A stretch of DNA of 64,000 bases from contig NZ_CP134152.1 of assembly GCF_032164335.1 (NCBI RefSeq), positions 2,790,001-2,854,000 on the forward strand. Reading direction: 5' to 3'. The stretch is from Winslowiella toletana (GTDB taxonomy: Bacteria > Pseudomonadota > Gammaproteobacteria > Enterobacterales > Enterobacteriaceae). The position numbers and the translations under genes were made by a program. Every line of letters starts with the position of its first letter. Position 1 is the stretch's first letter. The notes beneath the pieces are model-generated. The model was not told the DNA's origin. It worked only from the letters and a program-made list of their open reading frames with translations, and searched no databases. This document shows, in pieces, positions 1-9,318 of the stretch.

Positions 1-768
1 TTTATTGTCGCCTGCGTCGCAGGTATGGGATCGATTCTTGATGAGTTTCAGTTTCACCGTCCGTTGGTGGCCTGTACGTTAATTGGCTTTGTGCTGGGAG
101 ATGTTAAAACCGGGATTATTATCGGCGGTACGCTGGAAATGATCGCCCTTGGCTGGATGAACATTGGTGCGGCAGTGGCACCCGATGCCGCCCTCGCCTC
201 GATTATTTCGACCATTCTGGTTATCGCCGGTGGGCAAAGCATCGGAGCCGGTATCGCACTGGCTATTCCGCTGGCCGCAGCTGGCCAGGTTCTGACCATT
301 ATTGTGCGTACGATTACCGTTGCCTTCCAGCACGCCGCCGATAAAGCGGCCGATAAAGGTAATCTGACCGCAATCAGCTGGATTCACGTTTCGGCATTAG
401 TGTTGCAGGCGATGCGTATTGCCATTCCGGCACTGATCGTTGCTGTATCCGTCGGCACCAGCGTAGTACACAACCTGCTGAACTCGATTCCGGAAGTTGT
501 GACCAATGGCCTGAATATCGCCGGTGGCATGATTGTCGTGGTCGGTTATGCAATGGTCATCAATATGATGCGTGCCGGTTACCTGATGCCGTTCTTCTAT
601 CTTGGCTTCGTGACCGCGGCATTTACCGAATTCAACCTGGTCGCACTGGGTGTCATTGGGGTGGTAATGGCACTGCTCTATATTCAGCTCAGCCCGAAAT
701 ATAACCGCGTCGCGGGTGCAGCAGCGTCTGGCCCGGCAAAAAACGACCTCGATAACGAATTAGACTAA
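1..768 (+). CDS. manY: Mannose-family PTS permease subunit IIC (partial, 5' end cut)
   Basis: This is the membrane channel subunit IIC of the mannose/glucosamine phosphotransferase system, which works with ManX (IIAB) and ManZ (IID) to import and phosphorylate hexoses. The reading frame is open from base 1, so the gene starts upstream; from what I recall of E. coli ManY (266 residues) about the first dozen residues are missing. Almost every residue matches ManY, including the glycine-rich membrane core, a stretch rich in methionine near the middle of the C-terminal half, and the acidic tail ending DNELD. ManZ follows 16 bases after the stop, as expected for one operon whose first gene, manX, lies outside the window. 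The identification is secure. Confidence 0.97.
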   Translation, partial: FIVACVAGMGSILDEFQFHRPLVACTLIGFVLGDVKTGIIIGGTLEMIALGWMNIGAAVAPDAALASIISTILVIAGGQSIGAGIALAIPLAAAGQVLTIIVRTITVAFQHAADKAADKGNLTAISWIHVSALVLQAMRIAIPALIVAVSVGTSVVHNLLNSIPEVVTNGLNIAGGMIVVVGYAMVINMMRAGYLMPFFYLGFVTAAFTEFNLVALGVIGVVMALLYIQLSPKYNRVAGAAASGPAKNDLDNELD

Positions 769-784
769 GGATAAGGTGAGAGAA

Positions 785-1630
785 ATGGTTGATACCACTA
801 CCACACAAAAAAAACTCACACCCGGTGATATTCGCGGTGTATTTCTGCGCTCAAACCTGTTCCAGGGATCATGGAACTTTGAACGCATGCAGGCGCTCGG
901 TTTCTGCTTCTCAATGGTGCCGGTGATTCGTCGCCTTTACCCGGAGAATAACGACCAGCGTAAACAGGCAATTAAACGTCACCTTGAGTTCTTTAACACC
1001 CACCCGTACGTGGCAGCCCCAATACTGGGCGTGACCATGGCGATGGAAGAGCAGCGTGCCAACGGTGCACCGATTGATGATGCGGCGATTAACGGCATCA
1101 AAGTCGGTCTGATGGGGCCACTGGCAGGCGTCGGCGACCCCATCTTCTGGGGTACGGTGCGCCCGGTATTTGCCGCACTCGGAGCCGGTATCGCCATGAG
1201 TGGCAGCCTGCTCGGTCCGATACTGTTCTTCGTGCTGTTTAACCTGGTGCGTCTGGCAACTCGCTATTATGGCGTCGCGTATGGCTATAAAAAAGGTGTC
1301 GATATTGTTAGCGACATGGGCGGCGGCTTCCTGCAAAAACTGACCGAGGGGGCGTCAATTCTCGGCCTGTTTGTCATGGGGGCACTGGTTAATAAGTGGA
1401 CGCATGTTAACATTCCACTGGTGGTGTCGAGGATCACCGATCAGACCGGTCAGACCAATGTCACCACCGTTCAGACCATCCTTGATCAGCTGATGCCAGG
1501 ACTGGTGCCACTGCTGTTGACCTTTGGCTGTATGTGGCTGCTGCGACGTAAAGTGAATGCGCTGTGGATTATCATGGGCTTCTTTGCCATTGGTATCTTC
1601 GGCTACTGGATTGGTTTACTCGGACTGTAA
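785..1630 (+). CDS. manZ: Mannose-family PTS subunit IID
   Basis: ManZ is the IID membrane partner of ManY in the mannose PTS. The protein is 281 residues and aligns over its full length with E. coli ManZ, including the [14 protein letters not shown] segment typical of IID proteins. I chose ATG 785 over a GTG at 776 because the protein then begins MVDTT like the family, and the purine-rich AAGGATAAGGTGAGAG lies just upstream as a ribosome binding site. It is the last gene of manXYZ: a strong rho-independent terminator follows 8 bases after the stop. Confidence 0.97.
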   Translation: MVDTTTTQKKLTPGDIRGVFLRSNLFQGSWNFERMQALGFCFSMVPVIRRLYPENNDQRKQAIKRHLEFFNTHPYVAAPILGVTMAMEEQRANGAPIDDAAINGIKVGLMGPLAGVGDPIFWGTVRPVFAALGAGIAMSGSLLGPILFFVLFNLVRLATRYYGVAYGYKKGVDIVSDMGGGFLQKLTEGASILGLFVMGALVNKWTHVNIPLVVSRITDQTGQTNVTTVQTILDQLMPGLVPLLLTFGCMWLLRRKVNALWIIMGFFAIGIFGYWIGLLGL

Positions 1631-1637
1631 ACTGCTG

Positions 1638-1664
1638 AACCGGGAGCCTGGCTCCCGGTTTTTT
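1638..1664 (+). terminator. Rho-independent terminator of manXYZ
   Basis: A 10-bp perfect inverted repeat (AACCGGGAGC / GCTCCCGGTT) with a 3-base loop is followed by a run of T. It lies directly after the manZ stop codon and should end the manXYZ transcript. Confidence 0.9.
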
Positions 1665-1730
1665 ATTGCAGAGTCTTTTTATCAGCGTTTACGCCAAACG
1701 CTGACAAAACGACTTTCACGGAGCTGTAGT

Positions 1731-2189
1731 ATGTCTTTAACCGATTATCTCATCATTGCCGTTATCGCCCTGTTTCTGCTGTACGCGATTTATGATGAAT
1801 TACTGATGGATCGTCTGCGCGGTAAAACCCGTCTGAAAGTGCTGCTGCAACGCCGTAACAAGCTGGATAGCCTGATCTTTATCGGCTTGATCGCCATTTT
1901 GCTTTATCACAACGTTTCAGCCAACGGGCCACAAGTTACCACGACGTTACTGCTGATTCTGGCTTTTATCGCCATTTATATTTTCTGGATTCGCCGACCG
2001 AAATTGTTGTTAAAACCGCAGGGCTTTTTCTACGCGAACGTCTGGGTAGCTTATTCCCGTATCAAAAGTATGAATTTATCGGAAGATGGCGTACTGGTGA
2101 TGCAATTAGAGCAGCGCCGCCTGCTGATTTACGTCAGAGAATTAGACGACCTTGAAAGAATTTATAAAACAATGGTAGAAAATCAATAA
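1731..2189 (+). CDS. yobD: YobD family (DUF986) inner-membrane protein
   Basis: This 152-residue protein matches E. coli YobD in length and along its whole sequence, most strongly in the C-terminal half ([20 protein letters not shown]). About three hydrophobic membrane segments are visible at roughly residues 4-22, 44-63 and 68-90, with a soluble C-terminal domain. I chose the start at ATG 1731, preceded by CACGGAG. The molecular function of the DUF986 family is not known. It lies between manZ and mntP as in E. coli, separated from manZ by a terminator, so it is probably transcribed on its own. Confidence 0.93.
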   Translation: MSLTDYLIIAVIALFLLYAIYDELLMDRLRGKTRLKVLLQRRNKLDSLIFIGLIAILLYHNVSANGPQVTTTLLLILAFIAIYIFWIRRPKLLLKPQGFFYANVWVAYSRIKSMNLSEDGVLVMQLEQRRLLIYVRELDDLERIYKTMVENQ

Positions 2190-2410
2190 GTTAAAATATA
2201 GCCAAGGGTATGAATTATACCCCAGGCATGTTAATTCTAATCACTAATAAAACTGCGGATATTATTTTTCTGTTAAAACCGCAATAACATTGCGCTTAAT
2301 TTAAACAGCAACGGATAAGTCAGATAATTAATGAAAATCGTTATCAGTTGGCGCTAAAAAATAATGAATTTTAATTTGCCTTCATTTGTCGCTGTGATAT
2401 TGTAGCCAGC

Positions 2411-2590
2411 GTCATTGGGGAGTAGCCGATTTCTGACGGAGTGTCAGAAATGCATCTGTCAACATACTCGTTTAGAGATAAACGTGGCAGCTGCGGCCCG
2501 CAGCGGGAAGGCGAGACCATAGACACGTGCCCATGTAAGGTTGGGGATGGCGCACGTGTATATGGATGTCCCGGCCGAGGTTACGACTTC
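2411..2590 (+). promoter_or_regulatory. yybP-ykoY manganese riboswitch in the mntP leader
   Basis: The leader upstream of mntP carries the hallmarks of the yybP-ykoY class as I know it from E. coli mntP: the GGGGAGTAGC block near 2417-2427, a hairpin TTTCTGAC/GTCAGAAA at about 2430-2450, the CAACATACTCG segment near 2460-2470, and the GAGACCATAGACACGTG block near 2512-2528. It ends directly before the mntP start codon. This riboswitch class binds Mn2+ and raises expression of Mn2+ exporters. The outer limits are approximate; an Infernal scan with the Rfam yybP-ykoY model would fix them. Confidence 0.9.
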
Positions 2591-2591
2591 G

Positions 2592-3152
2592 ATGAATCTT
2601 TCCGCAATGCTTATTCTTGCTTTTGGCATGTCTATGGATGCTTTTGCCGCCTCGATCGGTAAAGGTGCAGCCCTGCATAAACCCCGTTTTTCCGAAGCAC
2701 TCCGTACTGGCTTAATCTTTGGCGTAATCGAAGCCATTACACCGTTAATTGGTTGGTGTATTGGTCAGTTTGCGACGCAATTTGTCATGGGATGGAGCGA
2801 CTGGATCGCGTTTATACTGCTGGCGTTTCTCGGTGGGCGAATGATCGCCGAGGGGTTTCGTGGCCAGAGCAGCGACTGCGCGCCGGTGCACCGTCACGGT
2901 TTCTGGCTGCTGGTGATGACCGCAATCGCCACCAGCCTTGATGCGATGGCGATTGGCGTCAGCCTTGCCTTCCTGCAAGTCAACATACTGCAAACCGCGA
3001 TGATGATCGGCCTGGCAACGCTGATTATGTCAACAGCAGGCATTATGGTCGGGCGCTTTATCGGGCCGATGCTTGGCAAGCGTGCCGAGATCCTCGGCGG
3101 CGTAGTGCTGATCGGCATTGGTTGCAGTATTCTTTACTCCAGCCTGGCTTAA
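2592..3152 (+). CDS. mntP: Manganese exporter MntP
   Basis: MntP is a six-helix inner-membrane Mn2+ efflux protein that protects against manganese excess. The 186-residue protein carries the two family repeats, each with the acidic signature seen here as MSMDAFAAS (residues 11-19) and a matching SLDAMAIG in the second half, which form the metal path. I chose ATG 2592 because the protein then begins [18 protein letters not shown] like E. coli MntP; upstream in-frame codons fall inside the riboswitch. The stop codon overlaps that of rlmA on the other strand by a few bases, so the two genes converge. Confidence 0.96.
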   Translation: MNLSAMLILAFGMSMDAFAASIGKGAALHKPRFSEALRTGLIFGVIEAITPLIGWCIGQFATQFVMGWSDWIAFILLAFLGGRMIAEGFRGQSSDCAPVHRHGFWLLVMTAIATSLDAMAIGVSLAFLQVNILQTAMMIGLATLIMSTAGIMVGRFIGPMLGKRAEILGGVVLIGIGCSILYSSLA

Positions 3153-3964
3153 TCGCGCTGCCACAGCGTCAGCACAAAATCCGTCTCGCAGATAAACGCC
3201 GTCTCACCGACCAGCTGCCCCCATACTTCCGGGCGCGCACGCCAGGCGAATGGCGTCATTTGTAACAACGCAGCGGCTTCTTCGCCGTTAAGCGTCATCG
3301 GGTAACTCAACGCCTGCTGATCAACGCGCGTAAAGCCTTCCGGCTGCTCTTCACTCTCATCATGCAGCTTTACCTGCTGATAAATAAGTTCTTTGAACTG
3401 CAACAGGTGACGCGGCCCTGGCGCAACCGTCAGCAAATATCCGCCCTGACGAATGACTCGCGCCAGCTCGCTGGCTTTGCACGGCGCATAAATGCGCAGC
3501 ACCGCATCCAATGACTGCGCGGCGAAAGGCAGGCGATGGCTGGAGGCCACGCAGAAGCTAATTTCCGGATAGCGTTTCGCGGCATAGCGAATGGCGACCT
3601 TAGACACGTCCAGACCATATATTTGACGGCTTTCACGCTGCGATAAACGCTGGCTGACTGCTTCAGTGTAATACCCTTCACCACAGCCAATATCCAGCAG
3701 GCTGACCGCCTGCTGTGGCAATACGCTGTCCAGCAGTGCAGCTACCTGCTGCTGTAACGGCTGATAGTGACCGGCATCAAGAAACTCACGGCGCGCCTGC
3801 ATCATCTCCGCACTGTCGCCCGGCTGTTTAGAACGCTTATGCTGTACCGGCAGCAGATTGACGTAGCCCTCTTTCGCGCAATCAAACTGATGTTGATTCG
3901 TGCAGCGCCAGCTGCGCTCATTAAGCGCCAGCGGTTGCTGACAAAGTGGACAAAGGTACGGCAT
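3149..3964 (-). CDS. rlmA: 23S rRNA (guanine-745-N1)-methyltransferase
   Basis: RlmA methylates guanine 745 in helix 35 of 23S rRNA using S-adenosylmethionine. The 271-residue protein starts with a zinc finger (CPLC near residues 5-8, then a C...H/C pair near 21-29) that recognises RNA, followed by a Rossmann methyltransferase fold with the SAM-binding loop [14 protein letters not shown]. Length and domain order match E. coli RlmA. It faces mntP tail to tail. The cspC terminator lies upstream, so rlmA needs its own promoter in the short gap at 3965-4056. Confidence 0.96.
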   Translation of the reverse strand: MPYLCPLCQQPLALNERSWRCTNQHQFDCAKEGYVNLLPVQHKRSKQPGDSAEMMQARREFLDAGHYQPLQQQVAALLDSVLPQQAVSLLDIGCGEGYYTEAVSQRLSQRESRQIYGLDVSKVAIRYAAKRYPEISFCVASSHRLPFAAQSLDAVLRIYAPCKASELARVIRQGGYLLTVAPGPRHLLQFKELIYQQVKLHDESEEQPEGFTRVDQQALSYPMTLNGEEAAALLQMTPFAWRARPEVWGQLVGETAFICETDFVLTLWQRD

Positions 3965-4056
3965 TCAGGCTCTCCGGCAAAAAATCAGGGCGGCAGTTTA
4001 CACCTTTCATCGCCTGCGTGCGTCAGTAATCCACTCAGATTCGCGTCAGGCGCAAC

Positions 4057-4087
4057 AAAAAAGCCCCGTCACGAATGACGGGGCTTT
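4057..4087 (-). terminator. Rho-independent terminator after cspC
   Basis: The inverted repeat AAAGCCCCGTC / GACGGGGCTTT with a 6-base loop is followed on the minus strand by six T residues. It lies downstream of cspC and separates it from rlmA. Confidence 0.9.
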
Positions 4088-4146
4088 CACAATTCAGTTT
4101 CAGCGGCGTTATGAATTACAACACCTTGCTGAGGCTGAGATCGAAA

Positions 4147-4356
4147 TCAGATTGCATTAACGTTAACTGCAGCTGGACCTTTCTGGCCGTCCTGAATTTC
4201 GAACTCAACATTCTGGCCTTCAGCCAGAGTTTTGAAGCCGTTACCCTGGATTGCAGAGAAGTGTACGAACACATCTTTGCTGCCGTCAGCAGGAGTAATG
4301 AAACCAAAACCTTTAGACTCGTTGAACCACTTAACCTGACCTTTAATCTTTGCCAT
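4147..4356 (-). CDS. cspC: Cold-shock-family RNA chaperone CspC
   Basis: CspC is a small single-domain RNA-binding protein that acts as an RNA chaperone and, in E. coli, stabilises transcripts such as rpoS and stress mRNAs. The 69-residue protein is almost identical to E. coli CspC, with RNP1 (KGFGFI, residues 15-20) and RNP2 (VFVHF, residues 29-33) intact; the only difference I can recall is near the C terminus. A good AAGGA ribosome binding site precedes the ATG. It follows the yobF remnant by 22 bases, as in the yobF-cspC operon. Confidence 0.96.
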   Translation of the reverse strand: MAKIKGQVKWFNESKGFGFITPADGSKDVFVHFSAIQGNGFKTLAEGQNVEFEIQDGQKGPAAVNVNAI

Positions 4357-4378
4357 TATGCAAATTCCTTAGATTGTT

Positions 4379-4513
4379 TTATTCGCCCGGAGGCTTACTT
4401 ACTGAGAAACCAGAGACATTACTGAATGAGGCACTAATTTAAGGTTCGGCAAGGAAGCGGTATTCAACGTCAACGTTTTTACTCAGAACTTCATTACTGA
4501 AAATGCCACACAT
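4379..4513 (-). pseudogene. yobF: yobF with an in-frame stop codon
   Basis: The frame from ATG 4513 reads [24 protein letters not shown], which closely matches E. coli YobF, a 47-residue heat-shock-induced small protein encoded just ahead of cspC. At codon 25, where E. coli has tyrosine, the codon is TAA (minus strand 4441-4439). The frame then continues with recognisable YobF-like sequence (ISASFSNVSGFSV) to a second TAA at 4381-4379. Either YobF is cut to 24 residues here, or the gene is recently broken, or the base is a sequencing error. Its transcription and translation may still matter for cspC downstream. Confidence 0.75.
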
Positions 4514-5053
4514 AAGCAGAACTGTACCTCGTTTTACCCAGAAAGCGTTATCACATATCCTTTAATTAATGGCAAGCCATTTTTAAACAGTGATCGACCT
4601 GCCGCACATTATTGAAACGACTAACGGCACGGAATGCACAAATATGCACGCTTTCGGGCTAAACAGACATACAACCCAGGCAGGAAAGGCCCACCCAGCA
4701 TGTCTATAACGTCCCGATTACTTTAGCCTAAACTAAAGGTTTCGTCTAATACGACCTTGCGCTAACTCATTACTATTCAGCATAAATATTGCATAAATAT
4801 TGCAAAGAACTTCTGTATAGATTGATTAAAGCAGCCGGTAACAAGCTAAAAGTTTGCAGATGTAACTTGTACAACAAGTATCCTTTCGTACAAATTAAAC
4901 ATTAAATTGCACCAAAATCAGGAGCATTATTTCGCCCTGCCCCAATTAAATGCAACGCTGATAAATTACTCACTAATTTGATCTGTTCCCAAGCAGAATT
5001 ATAAATAATGTGATTAGTGGAATGTTCTGCGGTTGATATCTGTCACCCTAAGA
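4514..5053. other. AT-rich intergenic region upstream of yobF-cspC
   Basis: No gene is visible on either strand. The region must hold the promoter and leader of yobF-cspC on the minus strand and the 3' end of the neighbouring hydrolase gene. One structure stands out: an 11-base unit GCATAAATATT repeated twice in tandem at 4780-4801. I cannot assign a function to it. Confidence 0.5.
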
Positions 5054-6058
5054 TTATTCCTGGATAATATTATTTATCAGCGCTCTTGCTCCTATTCTCC
5101 ACGGCTGGAAGCGTTGTGGATCAAGCCCTGCCGACTGCATCGAATGCGCCAGTTCGGCTGGCGGCGTATCCAGTGATTCATCAGCCAGCTCAAATACTCC
5201 CCAGTGAATCGGAATAGATAGAGGGCAACCCAGATCTCGGTGCAAAGAAACCGCCTGCTGCGGATCCATATGCTGGGCGTGCATGAACCATTTTGGTGCA
5301 TAGGCACCGACCGGTAACGCGGCCAGATTAAAAGGCCCAAGACGGCGCGGGATTTCGAGTAAATTTTCGGAGTAGCCGCTGTCGCCGGTGAACCAGAAAT
5401 TCAGTTTTTTGACGTTTATTGTCCAGCCACACCACAGTGAACGATTACGATCTCGCAGCGTGCGCATACTCCAGTGACGTGCCGGTACGGCATGAATGGT
5501 CATGCCCGCCAGCTCAGTAGCTTGCCACCAGTCTGCCTGACTGACATGGCGCGCGCCCTGGCGAATAAACCACGGCTTCAGGCCGAGCGGCACAACAAAC
5601 TGCACTTCAGGAAAGCGCCGCAAAATTTTCTTGATGGTTGGACGATCGAGATGATCGTAATGATTATGCGAAATAAGCACCACATCCAGCCGGGGTAAAT
5701 CGTCGATATTCAGCGCCGCAGGCGTTTTACGTGCCGGGCCATACCAGCGCAACGGCGAAGCGCGCTGAGATAACGCCGGATCGATCAGGGTATAGCGCTG
5801 ATCGATACGCAGCATCAGGCAAGCGTGTCCCAGCCACCAGACAGCATCCTGATCGCCGGAGAGGTCTGCTGGCTGCCACCATTGGGAGATAAACCCGGCA
5901 TACCCTGCTGCGGGCGGAAATGGCAGCCCCTGCGCTTTACGCTCCTTGCGCCAACGCGCTAAATCGCCCTGCTGACGTAAATCAGTTTCCGGATTACAAA
6001 AACCCTCTGGCGTATGGTGCGCCTTAGACGGGTCATACCACGGATTTTTCCACGCCAT
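5054..6058 (-). CDS. Metallo-beta-lactamase-fold hydrolase, NAPE-PLD/RomA-like
   Basis: This 334-residue protein belongs to the metallo-beta-lactamase superfamily, in the Lactamase_B_2 group that includes N-acyl-phosphatidylethanolamine phospholipase D-like and RomA-like proteins. The metal-binding motif HNHYDHLD near residue 135, a downstream HW segment, the GDSG motif and a late IHWG motif supply the usual zinc ligands. I chose ATG 6058, eight bases after a GGAG, rather than the TTG two codons earlier. There is no signal peptide. The true substrate is unknown. The gene is not in this place in E. coli, so it is an Erwiniaceae-type addition beside yebO; the two genes are 29 bases apart and probably cotranscribed. 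Confidence 0.85.
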   Translation of the reverse strand: MAWKNPWYDPSKAHHTPEGFCNPETDLRQQGDLARWRKERKAQGLPFPPAAGYAGFISQWWQPADLSGDQDAVWWLGHACLMLRIDQRYTLIDPALSQRASPLRWYGPARKTPAALNIDDLPRLDVVLISHNHYDHLDRPTIKKILRRFPEVQFVVPLGLKPWFIRQGARHVSQADWWQATELAGMTIHAVPARHWSMRTLRDRNRSLWCGWTINVKKLNFWFTGDSGYSENLLEIPRRLGPFNLAALPVGAYAPKWFMHAQHMDPQQAVSLHRDLGCPLSIPIHWGVFELADESLDTPPAELAHSMQSAGLDPQRFQPWRIGARALINNIIQE

Positions 6059-6087
6059 ATTCAACGCTCCTCAGCGCGTAACATTGC

Positions 6088-6360
6088 TTATCGCTCAGGA
6101 ATCAGGCGAGTGAAATCTTTCTCGTCCTGCTGCTCCACTGCGTTTTTGCTCTCACTACCGCTGACGCTATCCGTCAGGCGGCGCAACAGCGCGTTTTGCT
6201 TTTTCTGCTCATCCAGCAGCGATTCCAGCAGGCGAATCTGCTCACTGGCACGCACGCTGGCGCGGTTAACAAAAAACCATGCGATCAGGCCAACAATGAC
6301 CAGCGCTGCACTAAATCCCATTGACGCAAAACCCATCACGCCATTCGCCATCTCATTCAT
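6088..6360 (-). CDS. yebO: YebO family small membrane protein
   Basis: This 90-residue protein matches E. coli YebO (95 residues): one N-terminal membrane span at about residues 12-31, then a charged, probably coiled-coil segment with the conserved EQIRLLESLLDEQKKQNAL core and an acidic tail. The function is unknown. In E. coli the next gene upstream is mgrB; no MgrB-like frame is visible here between yebO and yobH. Confidence 0.9.
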   Translation of the reverse strand: MNEMANGVMGFASMGFSAALVIVGLIAWFFVNRASVRASEQIRLLESLLDEQKKQNALLRRLTDSVSGSESKNAVEQQDEKDFTRLIPER

Positions 6361-6599
6361 ACAAACCTCAGTGTTACCGTACTTTCAAAGGTTGCTGCAA
6401 TGCGCACAACACAACCTGTCGATTTTACTCGCTCGGCAGCGAATTGATAGATAACTCACATAATTTGCTGGTGAAATCTGAGTAATACTCATCGCTTTCA
6501 GCATCCTCTTATCGACGGGATGTGCAGCAAACGGCATGGTGCTATGCTGAGCGCGACGGCTGATGATGAGGAACAGCCTGATTAAACATGGAGACAAAA

Positions 6600-6836
6600 A
6601 TGAAAATGATTATTCGTATCGTCATACTGCTGGCGATTATTTGGCTGGCGATGTTATTAACGGGCTACGGGGTGTTGACCGGCAGTAACAAAAATGCCGC
6701 AGGCATGGGTTTACAGTGTCAGTATCTGACCGCACGCGGTATGGTTTCGGCACAATATCTGCATACCGACAGCGGGATTATCGGCGTGACTGACTGCCCA
6801 ATCCTGAAGAAAACCGGTGAAGTGGTCGATAATTAA
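6600..6836 (+). CDS. yobH: YobH family small exported protein
   Basis: This 78-residue protein aligns with E. coli YobH (79 residues), with a hydrophobic N terminus (residues 3-22) and the conserved GLQCQYLTARG and TDCPIL segments that keep two cysteines. I chose ATG 6600 rather than the ATG at 6588 because GGAGAC at 6591-6596 is then placed as the ribosome binding site and the length fits the family. Function is unknown; the two cysteines and hydrophobic start suggest a periplasmic, disulphide-bonded or membrane-anchored protein. Confidence 0.9.
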   Translation: MKMIIRIVILLAIIWLAMLLTGYGVLTGSNKNAAGMGLQCQYLTARGMVSAQYLHTDSGIIGVTDCPILKKTGEVVDN

Positions 6837-6883
6837 TTGACGCCGATCGGCTGGCGGCGTACTGGCCGCCAGCCGCATCAGAT

Positions 6884-7675
6884 TCAGAATGGATAGTCGT
6901 GATAGCCCATCTGGGATGACAGCGCACTCGCAGCGCGATGCAGCATGCTGACATAATCTTTTTTATTCTCTTCCGCGAAGCGAATTGTCGGGAATGACAT
7001 ACTCAGACCTGCAATCACCACGCCAAAACGGTCAAACACCGGCACTGCGATACAGCGTAAGCCCTCTTCCTGCTCTTCGTTATCCTCGCCGAATCCCTGC
7101 GATTTTACTTTCTCCAGCACCGGTAACAGCTCTTCAGCACTGGCCAAAGTACGCGCGGTGCTGCGGGTAAATTCTACATGCTGCAAAATTTCCTGCACTT
7201 CGGCCGGATCGCGCCATGCCAGTAATACTTTACCAATCGCGGTGCTGTGCAGCGGGTTACGACGGCCAATGCGCGAATACATCCGCAGGTTGTACATTGA
7301 GTCGATTTTATGAATATAGACAATGCTGTCTTCTTCCAGCGCGCCGAGATGAATGGTTTCTTTGGTCAGGCGCGACAGCTCCCGCATTTGGATATCGGCG
7401 CTGCGGATCAAATCGACGTTTTGCAGCGCTTTCGCACCCAGCTCAAACAATTTCAGCGTCAGAGCATACTTTTCCGATTCGCCCTCCTGCGACACATAGC
7501 CAAGTGACTTCATGGTCTGCAGAAAACGGTAGACGGTGCTTTTAGACATCATCACGCGCTGCGACAGTTCGGTAATGCCGTTTTCACGCTCTTCACCTAA
7601 CGCCTGCAAAATGCCAAACACTTTTAGCACGGAAGAGACGGAGTCGGGCTGCTTATCAAGATCTGCATTGGCCAT
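6884..7675 (-). CDS. kdgR: IclR-family repressor KdgR
   Basis: KdgR represses genes for pectin and hexuronate breakdown and responds to 2-keto-3-deoxygluconate. The 263-residue protein has an N-terminal winged helix (about residues 12-75, recognition segment MMSKSTVYRFLQTMKSLGYV) and a C-terminal effector domain (about 85-260) with the conserved ETIHLGALEEDSIVYIHKID and GLRCIAVPV segments. It is nearly identical to Enterobacterales KdgR. It is divergent from yebQ, with a KdgR-like palindrome in the shared gap. Confidence 0.96.
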   Translation of the reverse strand: MANADLDKQPDSVSSVLKVFGILQALGEERENGITELSQRVMMSKSTVYRFLQTMKSLGYVSQEGESEKYALTLKLFELGAKALQNVDLIRSADIQMRELSRLTKETIHLGALEEDSIVYIHKIDSMYNLRMYSRIGRRNPLHSTAIGKVLLAWRDPAEVQEILQHVEFTRSTARTLASAEELLPVLEKVKSQGFGEDNEEQEEGLRCIAVPVFDRFGVVIAGLSMSFPTIRFAEENKKDYVSMLHRAASALSSQMGYHDYPF

Positions 7676-7708
7676 AAATCACAACCTTTCTGAAATTGTT
7701 TTACAAAA

Positions 7709-7726
7709 AATGGAACACTATTTCTA
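7709..7726. promoter_or_regulatory. Candidate KdgR operator between kdgR and yebQ
   Basis: The sequence AATGGAACACTATTTCTA resembles the KdgR consensus (roughly TGAAAC-N-TTTCA) with a GGAAC/ATTTC core. Its place between kdgR and the divergent transporter gene makes control of yebQ, or autoregulation, plausible. The match is imperfect and no promoter was mapped. Confidence 0.4.
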
Positions 7727-7872
7727 GTATACGTGTGAGGTTGCCGATATCGCAATTAAATCACGCAGTTTGCGCCAGCAGGAGCACAGCGAGTTTTGCT
7801 ATTAAATGCGATGCATTAGTCGCAGAAAGCCATTAGCATGATGATATTCACACTCATGATTAATTTCTCCTT

Positions 7873-9249
7873 ATGTCACAAACCTCTCAAATGGATGGCT
7901 TACCCATCCCGCAGCGTTACGGCGCGATCATTGCTATTGCGCTGGGCATCACCGTCGCGGTACTGGACGGTGCGATTGCTAACGTCGCGCTGCCAACCAT
8001 CGCCCGCGATTTGCAGGCCAGCCCGGCCCAGTCAATCTGGATCGTCAATGCCTATCAGCTGGCGATCATTGTTTCTCTGCTGTCGCTGTCATTTCTCGGC
8101 GATATTCTTGGTTATCGCCGGATTTATCAGTGGGGATTGGTGGTTTTTAGCTGCACATCACTGTTCTGTGCGCTCTCCAGCTCGCTGGAGATGCTGACTT
8201 TTGCCAGGGTGTTACAGGGATTTGGTGGTGCTGCACTGATGAGTGTTAATACCGCGCTGATCCGCATTATCTATCCCCAGCGCCATCTCGGGCGCGGTAT
8301 GGGGATAAATTCGCTGATCGTGGCAGTTTCCACTGCAGCAGGCCCTACAGTGGCGGCTGCGGTGTTATCAGTGGCTTCCTGGCAATGGTTGTTCTTTATC
8401 AACGTTCCGGTAGGTATTGCCGCGCTGTGGCTCGCGCTGCGCTTTCTGCCGGATAATCCGCTGAAGGCGCAAGGACAGCGTTTTGACATAACCAGTGCCG
8501 TGATGAATGCGCTAACCTTCGGTCTGCTGATCTCCGCGCTGAGCGGTGCAGCGCAGGGCCAGCGCTGGGAAATTATCGCGGCAGAGTTGGTGGCGTTACT
8601 GGTGATCGGGATTCTGTTTATCCGCCGTCAGCTTACCTTGCCGTTTCCGCTGTTGCCGGTCGATCTGCTGCGCATTCCGATTTTCTCACTGTCGATTTGC
8701 ACCTCCGTTTGCTCATTCTGCGCGCAAATGCTGGCAATGGTATCGCTGCCGTTCTATCTGCAAAGCGTGCTGGGACGCAGTGAAGTCGCAACCGGATTGC
8801 TGTTGACGCCGTGGCCGCTGGCCACCATGGTGATGGCGCCGATTGCCGGCCGCTTAATTGAGCGCTACCACGCCGGTCTGCTCGGCGGTATTGGACTGGC
8901 GATGTTTGCCGCCGGTCTGTTTGCGCTGGCGTTATTGCCACCCGCACCGGCCGATGTCGATATCATCTGGAGAATGATGCTGTGCGGTGCCGGTTTTGGC
9001 CTGTTCCAGTCACCAAACAATCATACGATTATCTCTTCCGCACCGCGTAACCGCAGTGGCGGTGCCAGTGGCATGCTGGGTACTGCACGTCTGTTGGGGC
9101 AAACCAGTGGTGCGGCGCTGGTGGCACTGATGTTTAATCTGTTTGGTACTCACGGCACCCATGCTTCGCTAATTATGGCCGGATGCTTCTCCAGTGCGGC
9201 AGCCATTGTCAGTGCAATGCGCATGACCCAGCCACGCGCCGGAAAATAA
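7873..9249 (+). CDS. yebQ: MFS transporter YebQ (14-helix drug:H+ antiporter type)
   Basis: YebQ is an inner-membrane major facilitator transporter of the DHA2 family; its physiological substrate is unknown. The 458-residue protein has 14 hydrophobic spans and the family signatures VLDGAIANVALPTIA (span 1), LGDILGYRRIY (loop 2-3) and GFGLFQSPNNHTI (late helix), and matches E. coli YebQ throughout. It diverges from kdgR as in E. coli, and comparative studies place yebQ in the KdgR regulon. The start at 7873 gives MSQTSQMDGLPIPQRYG, matching the family. Confidence 0.94.
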   Translation: MSQTSQMDGLPIPQRYGAIIAIALGITVAVLDGAIANVALPTIARDLQASPAQSIWIVNAYQLAIIVSLLSLSFLGDILGYRRIYQWGLVVFSCTSLFCALSSSLEMLTFARVLQGFGGAALMSVNTALIRIIYPQRHLGRGMGINSLIVAVSTAAGPTVAAAVLSVASWQWLFFINVPVGIAALWLALRFLPDNPLKAQGQRFDITSAVMNALTFGLLISALSGAAQGQRWEIIAAELVALLVIGILFIRRQLTLPFPLLPVDLLRIPIFSLSICTSVCSFCAQMLAMVSLPFYLQSVLGRSEVATGLLLTPWPLATMVMAPIAGRLIERYHAGLLGGIGLAMFAAGLFALALLPPAPADVDIIWRMMLCGAGFGLFQSPNNHTIISSAPRNRSGGASGMLGTARLLGQTSGAALVALMFNLFGTHGTHASLIMAGCFSSAAAIVSAMRMTQPRAGK

Positions 9250-9274
9250 AAAAGGGGAACATAAGGCCCCCTTC
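9248..9274 (-). terminator. Probable terminator after htpX
   Basis: On the minus strand a GGGG/CCCC hairpin is followed by CCCCTTTTTTATTTT. It overlaps the last bases after the yebQ stop on the other strand. A second GC-rich hairpin (GGGCGG/CCGCCC, 9283-9301) lies beside it and may serve yebQ or htpX. Confidence 0.6.
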
Positions 9275-9318
9275 AATCGCAGGGGCGGCTTTTCGCCGCC
9301 CAAGCCGCGAGTGATCAA

